Shown piece after piece: positions 11,694-26,113 of a stretch of 26,113 nt of DNA. Every line of letters begins with the position of its first letter. Position 1 is the first letter of the stretch. Source of the stretch: Isoetes engelmannii (lineage: Eukaryota > Streptophyta > Lycopodiopsida > Isoetales > Isoetaceae); contig JAANSK020132234.1 of NCBI GenBank assembly GCA_011763485.2, forward strand, positions 1 through 26,113. Reading direction: 5' to 3'. The notes below the pieces were generated by a model that saw only the letters and a program-made list of their open reading frames with translations, ran no database searches and was not told where the DNA came from. The translations under genes were made by a program, and so were the position numbers.

Positions 11694-12175
11694 TTATTCA
11701 ACATGTCCAGGCAATGGAGGAAGCTCTTGAAGATGATCCGAGAAAGAAAATTTCAAGTCAAGGTCTTCCATTACTTTAGAGGCAGTACACAAGATTTGCG
11801 TGGCATATACCAGCACATGCGGTTCCTGAGGACCTGTTGGAGGATTCTTATATTCATCCTCCTATATACCAATATACACTCCGGACATGGAGTCTAGGTT
11901 ATCCAATATGGAAGCGACCACAAAATTGTTCTGATCTTACAAAGAACACCATCTAAAAATATTTAGCTTGCAACATTGGGCTTACTCCTAGTGTCTAGTA
12001 TGATCAAACAAGCTGGCAAAGGGGTGCAATCAATCTGCTCTCTGTTGTCAGTCATCTCCACTTCACAACAGATATCTTCTATATCCTCTTTCTGCAAAAA
12101 ACATATTTTTTTATATAGACCTTGCCAAAGCAGAAGGTATGTTACCATAAATTCCTTTTTTGGCAATGCCTTCTC
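11694..12175 (-). CDS. unidentified protein, C-terminal exons (candidate)
   Basis: Read on the minus strand, two open segments join cleanly. Exon 12091-11986 starts after a T-rich tract ending TTTTGCAG, encodes KEDIEDICCEVEMTDN and on to LDTR, and ends with a GTAAGC donor in phase 1. Exon 11833-11694 starts after CCAACAG, completes the split codon as Ser, and encodes SPQEPHVLVYATQIL onwards to LQELPPLPGHVE and a stop. A further 30-base exon, 12175-12146 (EKALPKKEFM, GTAACA donor, phase 0), may precede them. The result is a soluble, acidic tail of about 90 residues. I do not recognise the family. The intron between the two main exons is about 150 bp. Agreement of phase, donor and acceptor argues for a real or recently real gene, but no upstream exons could be joined with confidence. 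Confidence 0.33.
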
Positions 12176-12184
12176 CTATTTACT

Positions 12185-12750
12185 TGTTATGGAAAGTCCC
12201 TATGCCAATTCCCCTTCATGTACTTGTAGATTTCCTTCTTCAAGAACCCCATAGTTCTCAATGTCTTTGACCTAGTCCTAAAGAAGTTGGCACCTGAATA
12301 ATCACTTGAGACCTTGACGTAGGTCTTCTCATGCAGCATCTCCTGGAACAGAGCCTTGTAGCGTTATAATCTAGACCTCTGATGCACCTGAGATATGTCT
12401 GATTGAAGTAATCACTATCTTTTCTCTATTACAAATGATGGGTTGATCTTTATTATCTTTGAGCTTGTCTGCTTTCCATGTGTCCCACATAGACAGGAAC
12501 AACTTATAGACTAGTACGTGTGCCCGGCCTAGTGACAATTTGAAAGGTGGTTGTTTACAAAAAAAAAGAAGAAGATTTGGAGCATGAAAATTTACATTTG
12601 AAGATTGTAGGAGCAAGAATGGAGCAGAGAATCGGCCTGTATTATCGCCACATGTATTTCTTATACAACAATTTGGGCATGTCCGCTGCAACTATTGGTG
12701 TCGGCGGGCTTAGCAACAATCTGCTTAGCAACAATCTTCTATGTTGAGAA
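12185..12750 (-). other. minus-strand open segments, possible exons
   Basis: Two minus-strand segments look protein-like in composition. One at about 12360-12187 reads LFQEMLHEKTYVKVSSDY onwards and ends in a stop. One at about 12540-12371 contains MWDTWKADKLKDNKDQ. They lie just upstream, in minus-strand order, of the candidate C-terminal exons. No family is recognised and I could not find a splice path that joins them. A duplicated 15-mer (cttagcaacaatctg type) lies at about 12708-12738. Confidence 0.2.
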
Positions 12751-12925
12751 ATAGGGTTGCAAAACATAGATGTCCAATAATATCAATTATAAGAAGTTGT
12801 TTATGTCAAACGTGAAGGTGCCACATAAACCTTCTTTGGAAAAAACTCAGGATCTAGAAACAAAAAAAAAAAAGATTATGTATTTCCCCTCTAGCAGCAA
12901 AAAACGTAGTGAGAAGTAAGGAAGT

Positions 12926-13240
12926 TGATATGGTCTATGGGGTATGGGATAAAACCTAGAAAGGTATTGGATAACGATTTCCTTGAAGGATCCACCCTTT
13001 TGGGGAGTTGGTTAAGGCTACTGGGGGTAGTCCTTATCAATTTGGTATCAGAGCCAAGGTTCAATTTCTCGTGGCAACATTGATATGTTCCACATGCTTG
13101 AGGGCAAGGGGGAGGAATTGATATGGTCTGTGGGGTATGGGATAAAGCCTGGAAAGGTTGGGGCCCATTGGATAACGATTTCCTTGAAGGATCCGCCCTT
13201 TTGAGGAGTTGGTTAAGGCTACTGGGGGTAGTCCTTATCA
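12926..13240 (+). mobile_element. TRIM (terminal-repeat retrotransposon in miniature), complete
   Basis: A 315-bp non-autonomous LTR element. The 5' LTR is 12926-13039 (114 bp) and the 3' LTR 13119-13240 (122 bp); both begin TG and end CA. Three bases after the 5' LTR, 13043-13055 reads TGGTATCAGAGCC, the classic plant primer-binding site for initiator methionine tRNA. A purine-rich tract, about 13103-13117, sits just before the 3' LTR. The target-site duplication GAAGT flanks it exactly (12921-12925 and 13241-13245). Only about 79 bp lie between the LTRs, so there is no coding capacity, which is normal for TRIMs; movement would need proteins of another LTR element. The LTRs differ at about 4-5% of aligned bases, suggesting insertion one to a few million years ago under commonly used plant rates. 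It looks structurally whole. Confidence 0.93.
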
Positions 13241-13366
13241 GAAGTAGCCAGAGTTAAGGTGGAAAGAAGGAGAGCCCTGTCTCACGACACCGCCCTAGCC
13301 GCCAGCGTTAGCATCAAAAAGCCCTCTTTGAATTAGTATTTCTAATGATACCATTTTCATCCTATA

Positions 13367-14580
13367 CTAGTACAAATCCATGTGGAAAATCCAGAAATTG
13401 CCTCGTAACATTCTATAAATGGGTATCATAGTATTCATCAAAGAATTGCCATCTTTCCATCGTTGGACTCTATGTAGCATGTCTGTGGCTTGTAGAACAT
13501 CTGATTGCACTGCCAATGTTAAAGACAACATTAGCAAAAAGAAACATCTTGTGGTGATCATTATTCAGAACAAATCCTTTCACAAAAACTACACAGTATT
13601 GCTAAGAATATTACATAGAATTTTTTATGAAATGCAAGGGCACATATATTAACTCATTAACCATGCTTCACCACTCTCTGACAAAATTGATGGAGGATTT
13701 CTCTCTTTAGAAATGATTTCATTTGCAACTTCGGCTATGGGTGAGATAAGACTTTGCTGTGTTGAGACAGGCAAGGTGGTAACAATGTGGCAAAAAGACA
13801 GAGGATATGACACAACCAAGTAGTTTCTAAGCAATGGCATGAGCAGGGCTAGAAATCATAGTTAAGGGTTGGCATTGCGATCAATTACGACATTGCTGCA
13901 TAATTCACCATGATAAGCTTGCACCTTACGAGGTAACTTCTGGCATTAGAAGGCAGGGCAGTACAAGGATCTCTGCTGTTGTCTGAAGAATGTTGGACTT
14001 GATCTTTATGTGTTTGACTCCAGAGTAAGAAAGCTCCACACTGTACTTCAGCAAGTCTTGAGTATTCCCTTTATCTTCCATCAAACCTACAACTTTTTTA
14101 GTAAGAGAATTTTGATGTAGTTCTGCAGAAAGATAGACAATAATTAAGAACATAGAAGATGTGAAGGCACTAAATCCATGGTGTATTGGATCAAATCCAT
14201 GATCCTCGATCAATCTACACCGATCTGTCCCAACTCAAAATCGTAACAATTTGATAGCTTGCTTCATAGACGTTGTATCTATAGCACTATTGGCAGCTTC
14301 CGGTGACACTTACAACAATCATAGGACTCTGGATTTGGAATAATTTTGGCTACTAAGAGCACTTTCCATTATGATGCACAAGGTAGGCCATTTGTATAAG
14401 ATCCATGCATTTGAAAAACGTTGGACATTGGTATGCTAAAATCACTCTGCAGGTTCTACCTAAACTGCTACATTGCCAACAATCATGGGTTAAGCATCTT
14501 GTCAAGCAGTAACGAACACCATGGCAAATTGTGCCATCAACCACAGTCAATTGAGACTGGAAAGGTAAGCTGCCAGTAAG
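13367..14580 (-). other. minus-strand open segments, possible decayed or unknown gene
   Basis: Several minus-strand segments resemble exons. At about 14125-13931 a segment after TTTCTGCAG reads ELHQNSLTKKVVGLMEDK, continues to SVELSYSGVKHIKIKSNI, and ends near a GTAAGG. At about 13854-13660 a segment reads LMPLLRNYLVV and on to SPIAEVANEIISKERNPPS. At about 13530-13370 a segment reads SDVLQATDMLHRVQRWKDG. The splice phases I tried between the first two do not agree. Together with 11694-12175 they could be one long minus-strand gene into which the TRIM inserted, or a decayed copy of one. The product is not recognised. Confidence 0.2.
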
Positions 14581-14706
14581 AGATTAGAGAAGAGTAGGGA
14601 ATAAGGGAATGCTTTACATCTATAGCAAGATAATCTAAAGCACAGATACTTGTATTCATGGATTGCCAATACTATTATTGTTCTAAGAGCAGCTAGACAA
14701 GCCACT

Positions 14707-15190
14707 CAAGGGGGAGTCACCTATAAGACCCCCCCAAAGCCACGTGCATGGCTGGGAGGGGTCAAAATATAGGGTACCTCCGTACCTATACGTAAGGAAA
14801 AAGTATGGATTTTTTTTTTTAATTTTCCTTTCATGAACGGGAGGGGTTGTCCTTGGCAAGGAATATTAGACGTATGATATGGTGGGATTTGCTTGAAATT
14901 TGAAAGGATTCGGAAAACAATAAGCTTTTTAACATAGTTTTGCTATCCAAATTTGGTTTTTGTATTGAGTTGTCAAATATTAGATAAATTAATTATATAT
15001 TTAAGGCGTATAGGAGGGGTTGTTTAACAATCTAATGACGTATAAAGTCGGGAGGGGTTATAAATTTAGCAACACTCAAACATCGTATAGTAGGGGTTAT
15101 TTAACTAAGGAATGACGTATACAGGGGGTTTTTCAAGTACCCTATACACGCAGGTGGCATATCACTTAATAAGAAGGTGGATCCCCCGTG
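14707..15190. mobile_element. non-autonomous hAT-type element (MITE-like), 484 bp
   Basis: The left terminus CAAGGGGGAGTCACCT (14707-14722) and the right terminus, read inward as CACGGGGGATCCACCT (15190-15175), match at 13 of 16 positions and start CA-GGGG as hAT termini do. An exact 8-bp direct repeat, AAGCCACT, flanks the element (14699-14706 and 15191-15198), the target duplication length of hAT transposons. Imperfect inverted pairing continues inward (TATAGGGTAC at about 14769 against its complement near 15138). Inside, CGTATA and AGGGGTT words recur four to five times, like hAT subterminal transposase-binding repeats. There is no transposase reading frame. The three terminal mismatches indicate some age. 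Confidence 0.85.
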
Positions 15191-15198
15191 AAGCCACT

Positions 15199-15670
15199 TC
15201 CTCTTAACATACTGCTCTTTCTGTTTCCTATTGATCTAAGAGGAGATAATACCTCTAGCAAAATACATTAACAATGTGGAACACTTGATCTCCAAACACC
15301 TTTACGGCACAGAGAGTGGGTGCACAGCAGCCTGATCGGCCTCGTCGTCTTTTGGTCCATTTCTCGGCACTACGAGATAGGCAATATGTTTTGCAACATG
15401 GCAGTCACCTCAAGGACTTTTCGATACAAGAGGACCTCTCTCTAGTATAGTTAACTCGGAGATGAGACGAGGCGAGCTATGTAAAGTCCGGAAGTCTAGG
15501 CTCTAGAAGAAATGGGCAGTATATCGGGGAGTTTCAGCCATTATTCTTGACCAGTGGTCTACAAACCCCTGGTTGGGATATTCTTAGTTACTCCTTCATG
15601 CTAGCTGGCTTTCCCTTATTGCTTTTGACTATAAATTACATTTTCATTGTTTTGTATATTTTGATCAGGT
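15199..15670. other. no gene recognised; may include LINE body
   Basis: This lies between the hAT element and the LINE 3' end that follows. It could partly belong to the 3' region of that LINE, but no reverse transcriptase motif is readable, so the LINE's 5' border is not set. Confidence 0.35.
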
Positions 15671-15674
15671 GATG

Positions 15675-15831
15675 GGACTATGTCCCCAAGTCCTTGTTCG
15701 GGCTTACGCCCTCCTTTCTGTATTGGGTCCCATAACCCGATTGGATTTCCGTGGATGATAACATCTCATCTCATCTCATCTCATCTCATCTCATCTCATC
15801 TCATCTCATCTCATCTCATCTCATCTCATCT
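15675..15831 (+). mobile_element. LINE 3' end with pentamer tail
   Basis: The block at 15675-15762 contains a small GGGCTTACGCCC hairpin, TCCCATAA, and TTTCCGTGGATGATAA, and runs directly into an (ATCTC)n array. A diverged copy of the same block occurs on the minus strand at about 25776-25699 and also ends in a pentamer array, there of TTATC type. Two independent copies that share a unique block and terminate in short tandem repeats are best explained as 3' ends of a non-LTR retrotransposon with a microsatellite-type tail. No ORF2 remnant is seen, so the copy is probably strongly 5'-truncated. Confidence 0.6.
15763..15831 (+). repeat. (ATCTC)n microsatellite, about 14 units
   Basis: Uninterrupted pentanucleotide array of about 69 bases. 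The SHLISSHLIS reading frames across it are artefacts of the repeat. It likely grew from the tail of the adjacent LINE end and is probably length-polymorphic. Confidence 0.95.
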
Positions 15832-15839
15832 TTTCTTTG

Positions 15840-18020
15840 TTCTTTCCTTGATTCTTCTAAGAAATTGATTGATGCCAAGGATGGAAAAACTGCGGCTAAT
15901 GAAAAGAAAGATCGAAATGAAATGTTCTGCATTGCTAATTTACTGGCAGTATCACTCCATCGCACCATCACTTTACTCCTCTAAGAAATTAGTTGGTATG
16001 ACATGACCTCGGGAGCTTTTATCTATCCCACAATGTATGATGCTGCAAATGAAGAATCAAGAGTCTGCTTAGTCAGCTTGAATTGAAAGAGGCCAATTAC
16101 ATCACAAATCCCATTTGTAGAGGTTATGAATACAAGTTTTACGTGTACAATGTTCCCATGAAATTCCAGAATTCTCTACTTCAACAAATCAGTTCGAGGA
16201 TAAGACATGCATACTACTACATATTAAGAAAAATCTTCAGGGTTAATATACACCAAAGAAAAGACTTTAAGTTGGTCCACATACACCAGAAATGAACTAT
16301 TTGTACACGTATTGAAGAGGGCAATAGCATATGGAGACTGGAGTGAGATCCAATGACCGACATGAGAGATCTATAATAAATGGACTGAGAAGAGTCTGAC
16401 ACAGTGACACTACATCTGCATGCTTGATGTTGAACCATCACAGGCACCCCGGAGCAGATTGTGTCATCAATGTTTTTTCTGCTGTGGGGAATACAACGAC
16501 AAAGAGAGGGGAGAGAAGATTTGGGAAGAGAGGTAATTTTCAAAGATTTTCTAATTTTTTTAATCGTGGATGTGTAAATTCAAAGGTCCAACGATCCTTA
16601 AAAAAATTTAGCTGACATGTTATGATAGGTGGATAGGCTAGAATTGCAAGAATTGTTGTAAGCCTGCTAAAAACTTTATTCACTATCATCTTGCAGATGG
16701 GACGGAATGTCCAATGTACTTTTAAGCTATTGATTAATGCAAGAAGCGTGGGAATCTGTAATAAAAGAAAAATGGAAACTTTTAGCATGAATCTATTTAT
16801 AGTGAGGCAAAAATGATATAAATATACATGGCACATATCTCTTAAATGCATTTGATTAGTAATTACCAATGGCTCATACAATTCATTCCATTCGACCAAA
16901 GTTCCATCTCAAACAAGTTCCAGAGCTTGTACTTTGGTATTAGACACAGTATGGTGGTAGTAACGCCCAAATCGTTTTATCTCATGCAAAGTAGAAGTTA
17001 AAGAATCATTCAAGTACTAAATGACGAAGTACTGATGAGTGAAGCATAACACCTTTCAACAAGCTAAGCATAGCGCCTTTCAAAAAGCTAGCAACATTAC
17101 AGGACAACTTGAGTATTCCTCCACCTTTGAGCTAGCATATTCTTTCCGAACAACCAATAAACAAAATTCCCAGAGGTAAAATTATGAAGTGCACATCCTC
17201 TGGTCAAAATCGTGGTAATACATGCATTGCAAGAAAATGGGAGGTTGTGCATGTGATGCCTTTCTCATCTGCCCAATAATAGCCCAACAAGGGTCAAGAC
17301 TTGTGGAGTGTATTGTAGCTTGTGGGTCGTCGGATGACGACATGTTTGAGGGAAGATGCCATCAGGGCAGATCTTGGCCTGTCCTCCTGGGTCATCATGG
17401 GGTCAAATTGACCCCATTTTATAGGGGCCTTCGGGCATAAATACCATTGGCCTAATGAGGAGAAATATAGTATTTTACAAGTAGTGTAAAAGCATATTGG
17501 CATCTCTTCATTGCAACAGTCCAAAATCCGTATGTGCTTTGAACAGAGCCTGGAAAATGCTCTTGCCTTACTTGAATACTGGAACAACCAAGAACTTCAT
17601 TTGCACAGCCCGATTTGCAAAAGCTCATGCATGGAAATCCGGCAAAGAAGGAGATGAATAGGGCGATGAAGGGCCCCAAGGCATAAAACAAATGGTCATA
17701 AATACATGTTATTTTTCTCAGCCCAGCTACCAACGTCAGCAATATACCATTATGCATGCGCATACCATGCAAAACCATCAGAAGTCTTGAGTACCATATA
17801 TATACACGGTTTTTGATTGGGTGAAGATTATAGTCCAACAAGGGCAAGACTCGAGTCATTTGACAAGTGACTTAAATTGGATTTTAGCCCCCTAGCTTGT
17901 CCTAGATTAAACTATTTTTAAATATTTTCCTATGGGTCTGATCGATGGTCAGGATTTGCCCTCTAAATCCCTTATGTGGTACTAAAATTTGGACCAATGG
18001 AGGCCCTCAAATTTGTGTAT
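15840..18020. other. intergenic, no gene recognised
   Basis: Mostly AT-rich sequence. The longest open frames are on the minus strand (16899-16540 and 17859-17452). The second has a hydrophobic stretch, ALGPFIALFISFFAGFP, but no family match, and a different frame is open across the same region, so neither is accepted as a gene. Similar words 'ctaagaaatt' flank 15857 and 15980 (a small duplication). Confidence 0.4.
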
Positions 18021-18025
18021 GCAAT

Positions 18026-18233
18026 GCCGGCATGCAAGGACGTCTACGTTTTTGGCTCTCTTCTTCCCTGCACAATACAAATTTCTCTCGGTCCTTTAGT
18101 TTGCATTTCTGAATCGATTCATATCATAAAGTATTCTTTGTATATGGCGGCATGCATACCCTGCGCAACACAAATTTCTCTCGGTCCCTGCTGGCTTCTT
18201 TTGTTCTGCATTTCTGGATTGATTCATGTCATA
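18026..18233 (+). repeat. imperfect tandem duplication, about 90-100 bp units
   Basis: Unit 1 at 18026-18127 and unit 2 at 18147-18233 share GCGGCATGCA-like starts, CCTGC(A/G)CAA(T/C)ACAAATTTC, TCTCGGTCC, TTTGCATTTCTG-like and GATTCAT(A/G)TCATA blocks in the same order. The spacing differs because of small insertions. It lies about 480-690 bp upstream of the recognisable Pta coding sequence and may fall in its promoter. Confidence 0.75.
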
Positions 18234-18239
18234 CTTATA

Positions 18240-18712
18240 TAATCTGTTTTGCATAGTTCTTCTATCGCGTCGGAAACTCAAATTGAAGTCATGGAAGAAG
18301 AATTGTTAGTGCAGATGGTGATTAGAATGACCTCTAATCAAGCTAGCTAGTTATTCTAGTCAAGTAGCGACTGTTTTGCTGGTCCGAATGTTTCACCAGG
18401 TCTTCAGAGGTCGCTTTTTTTTTTTAAGCGCCTTGGAGGATTGTTTTGTACGATTCTGGGCAGTACCCAGATGGCTCAATCCCGGCAGCTCAAGCAGCAT
18501 TATCGACTGTTTCTTCTCTCCTCTCCAACACTGCACCCCCTTCTCTCCTCCTTTGATGATTCTTCAACTCCAATCCATTCAGATCCAAACTGCTGCTCCG
18601 CGATTCTACTCCAGCCAAAGGGCAGTGCAATCGATCCCCATCTTCGACCCTTTTTAGCTCCGTTATTGCCCTGTTCACGAGGTTTTCCACTTTTGGCTTT
18701 TGTTTCTTCTAC
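18240..18712 (+). promoter_or_regulatory. upstream region / possible first exon of Pta
   Basis: C/T-rich sequence at 18450-18700 is typical of a plant 5' leader or transit-peptide exon. Two overlapping frames start with ATG: one at 18471 (MAQSRQLKQHYR) and one at 18556 (MILQLQSIQIQTAAPRFYSS), the latter basic, Ser/Ala-rich and lacking acids like a mitochondrial presequence. Neither is in frame with the Pta exon at 18713 without a splice, and no convincing short intron was found. The true start of Pta is therefore unresolved. Confidence 0.35.
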
Positions 18713-25210
<6,498 letters not shown>

Positions 25211-25675
25211 CCAGGTTAACACTGATGTCACATACAAATATGCATTACAACAAAGTTTATTGCAGCGGCCAAGACAGCTGCAAACATTTTGAGCCACATA
25301 TCTCTGGCTCAAACCTGTGGGATATAAGAAATTAAGCGGATGTTTTTCCTTCTAAGTCTGTGTACCTTCTAAGTTCCAGCTCTTTTAGGAAGCAACAAAA
25401 ATCCATCCCTATAATACATTAACGTATGCACTACAATTACCCTTGCTAACGATTGTCCAGCTCACTGTTTTGTTTTGTTTCTGAGATAAGATATCTAATT
25501 TAAAAACCACATGGGTTCTCTTCATTTAGCTTTTCTATTGATACATTCAAGGCCTTTAATCTAGTATCACCACATGAGCTGCATTTGTTTGAAAAGAAAT
25601 AACAAAAAAAAAAAGTGTATTATGTCCTCAACTTTCTGGCTTACAATAATTAAAAACCAACGGTAGGAGGGGTTT
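25211..25675. other. Pta 3' flank, no gene seen
   Basis: There is no good AATAAA close to the Pta stop. A block at about 25363-25395 (ccttctaagttccagctctt, then caacaaaaat) resembles 24266-24327 in Pta intron 7, a small dispersed duplication. An A-run lies at about 25600-25612. Confidence 0.4.
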
Positions 25676-25776
25676 GAGATAAGATAAGATAAGATAACAT
25701 AACATTTTTATCGTCCACGGAGGCCAATTGGCCTATGGGACTTATACGAGAGGAGCAGCAAGCACATTACGGCCCG
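25676..25776 (-). mobile_element. second LINE 3' end, opposite orientation
   Basis: On the minus strand the order is CTCGTATAAG, TCCCATA, an ATTGG block, CTCCGTGGACGATAA, then a short TTATC array (plus-strand GATAA repeats at 25676-25697). This parallels the block at 15675-15831, block by block, with about 25-30% divergence and a different pentamer in the tail. The 5' extent is unclear. A GGCCAATTGGCC palindrome lies within it. Confidence 0.55.
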
Positions 25777-25904
25777 GATGAAAAAACCCTATGGGAAAAT
25801 CGTGGCCGCAATGGTTATGCTGGTATACAGAACCACAACATCACGAGTTACCCGGGGTTGAAGTTCGATTGCATATATTAGTTCCTACTCCAATGATATG
25901 TGCA

Positions 25905-25939
25905 TCTTAGATTCATAGGATTTCCTTATGAATCTAAGA
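25905..25939. repeat. 16-bp stem hairpin
   Basis: The left arm TCTTAGATTCATAGGA (25905-25920) pairs with the right arm at 25923-25939 with one bulged base and a two-base loop. It may be the centre of a small foldback element, since no longer arms were found, or a chance cruciform. Confidence 0.6.
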
Positions 25940-26006
25940 CTTGTGGCATGACGTTAAAAAGTGTTCCTTTCTTCTTCGAATGAAGACTTGTTTCCAATAT
26001 GTACGT

Positions 26007-26095
26007 TTTTGGGTTGCCCGAAGGGCAAACCTTGGCTTTTGGGGGTTGGGTGGAGGAATCTTTCAATCCCATCCGTCCGATTCACAATCGGACGG
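26007..26095 (-). repeat. second copy of UUCG-hairpin repeat
   Basis: 26007-26031 is the exact reverse complement of 3582-3606 (25 of 25 bases), with the GCCCTTCGGGC core. Next to it, 26073-26095 is a perfect 10-bp inverted repeat, CCGTCCGATT with a three-base loop. The CCGTCC box also accompanies the first copy. The repeat continues beyond the window's right edge. Confidence 0.7.
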
Positions 26096-26113
26096 CCTAT
26101 ATCTTTTGGGCAT

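Noticed and set aside
15680-15984. open frames reading SHLISSHLIS
   Set aside because: They are translations of the (ATCTC)n array, not protein-coding sequence.
17294-17859. minus-strand frames with a hydrophobic segment (ALGPFIALFISFFAGFP)
   Set aside because: Two different frames are open over the same DNA, no splice path or family was recognised, and the composition is ambiguous.

Overview
The window is nuclear DNA of a land plant. Two multi-exon genes with GT-AG introns can be assembled by hand, separated and flanked by decayed transposon and repeat DNA. The first encodes a plant gamma-tubulin complex component 6 (GCP6). The second encodes a phosphate acetyltransferase (Pta). Pta is known from green algae and mosses and is not known from flowering plants, so the sequence most likely comes from a non-seed plant such as a moss, fern or lycophyte. 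That placement is an inference from gene content.

Layout: positions 1-2.6 kb hold a decayed PPR-like fragment, a degenerate repeat present three times, and a 5'-truncated LINE relic that starts where the third repeat copy stops. 2.6-3.7 kb is intergenic and ends in a GC-richer stretch with a UUCG-type hairpin repeat just upstream of GCP6. GCP6 occupies 3769-9719 on the + strand (14 exons, about 1187 residues, phases agreeing at every junction). 9.7-18.4 kb is a long stretch without a recognised gene. It contains a complete miniature LTR retrotransposon (TRIM, 12926-13240, 5-bp target duplication), a 484-bp non-autonomous hAT element (14707-15190, 8-bp target duplication), the 3' end of a LINE with an (ATCTC)n tail, and an unidentified set of minus-strand reading frames, two of which splice together consistently near 11.7-12.1 kb. 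The Pta gene runs from about 18.7 to 25.2 kb on the + strand (11 recognisable exons). The last 0.9 kb holds a second LINE 3' end in the opposite orientation, a long hairpin, and a second copy of the hairpin repeat seen upstream of GCP6.

The two genes are not functionally linked: one nucleates microtubules, the other interconverts acetyl-CoA and acetyl phosphate. The most interesting biology is the Pta architecture. The exons found join in frame but skip the central DRTGG module, and the N-terminal P-loop-like domain has lost its Walker A signature, so the enzyme looks like a catalytic domain with a reduced regulatory half.
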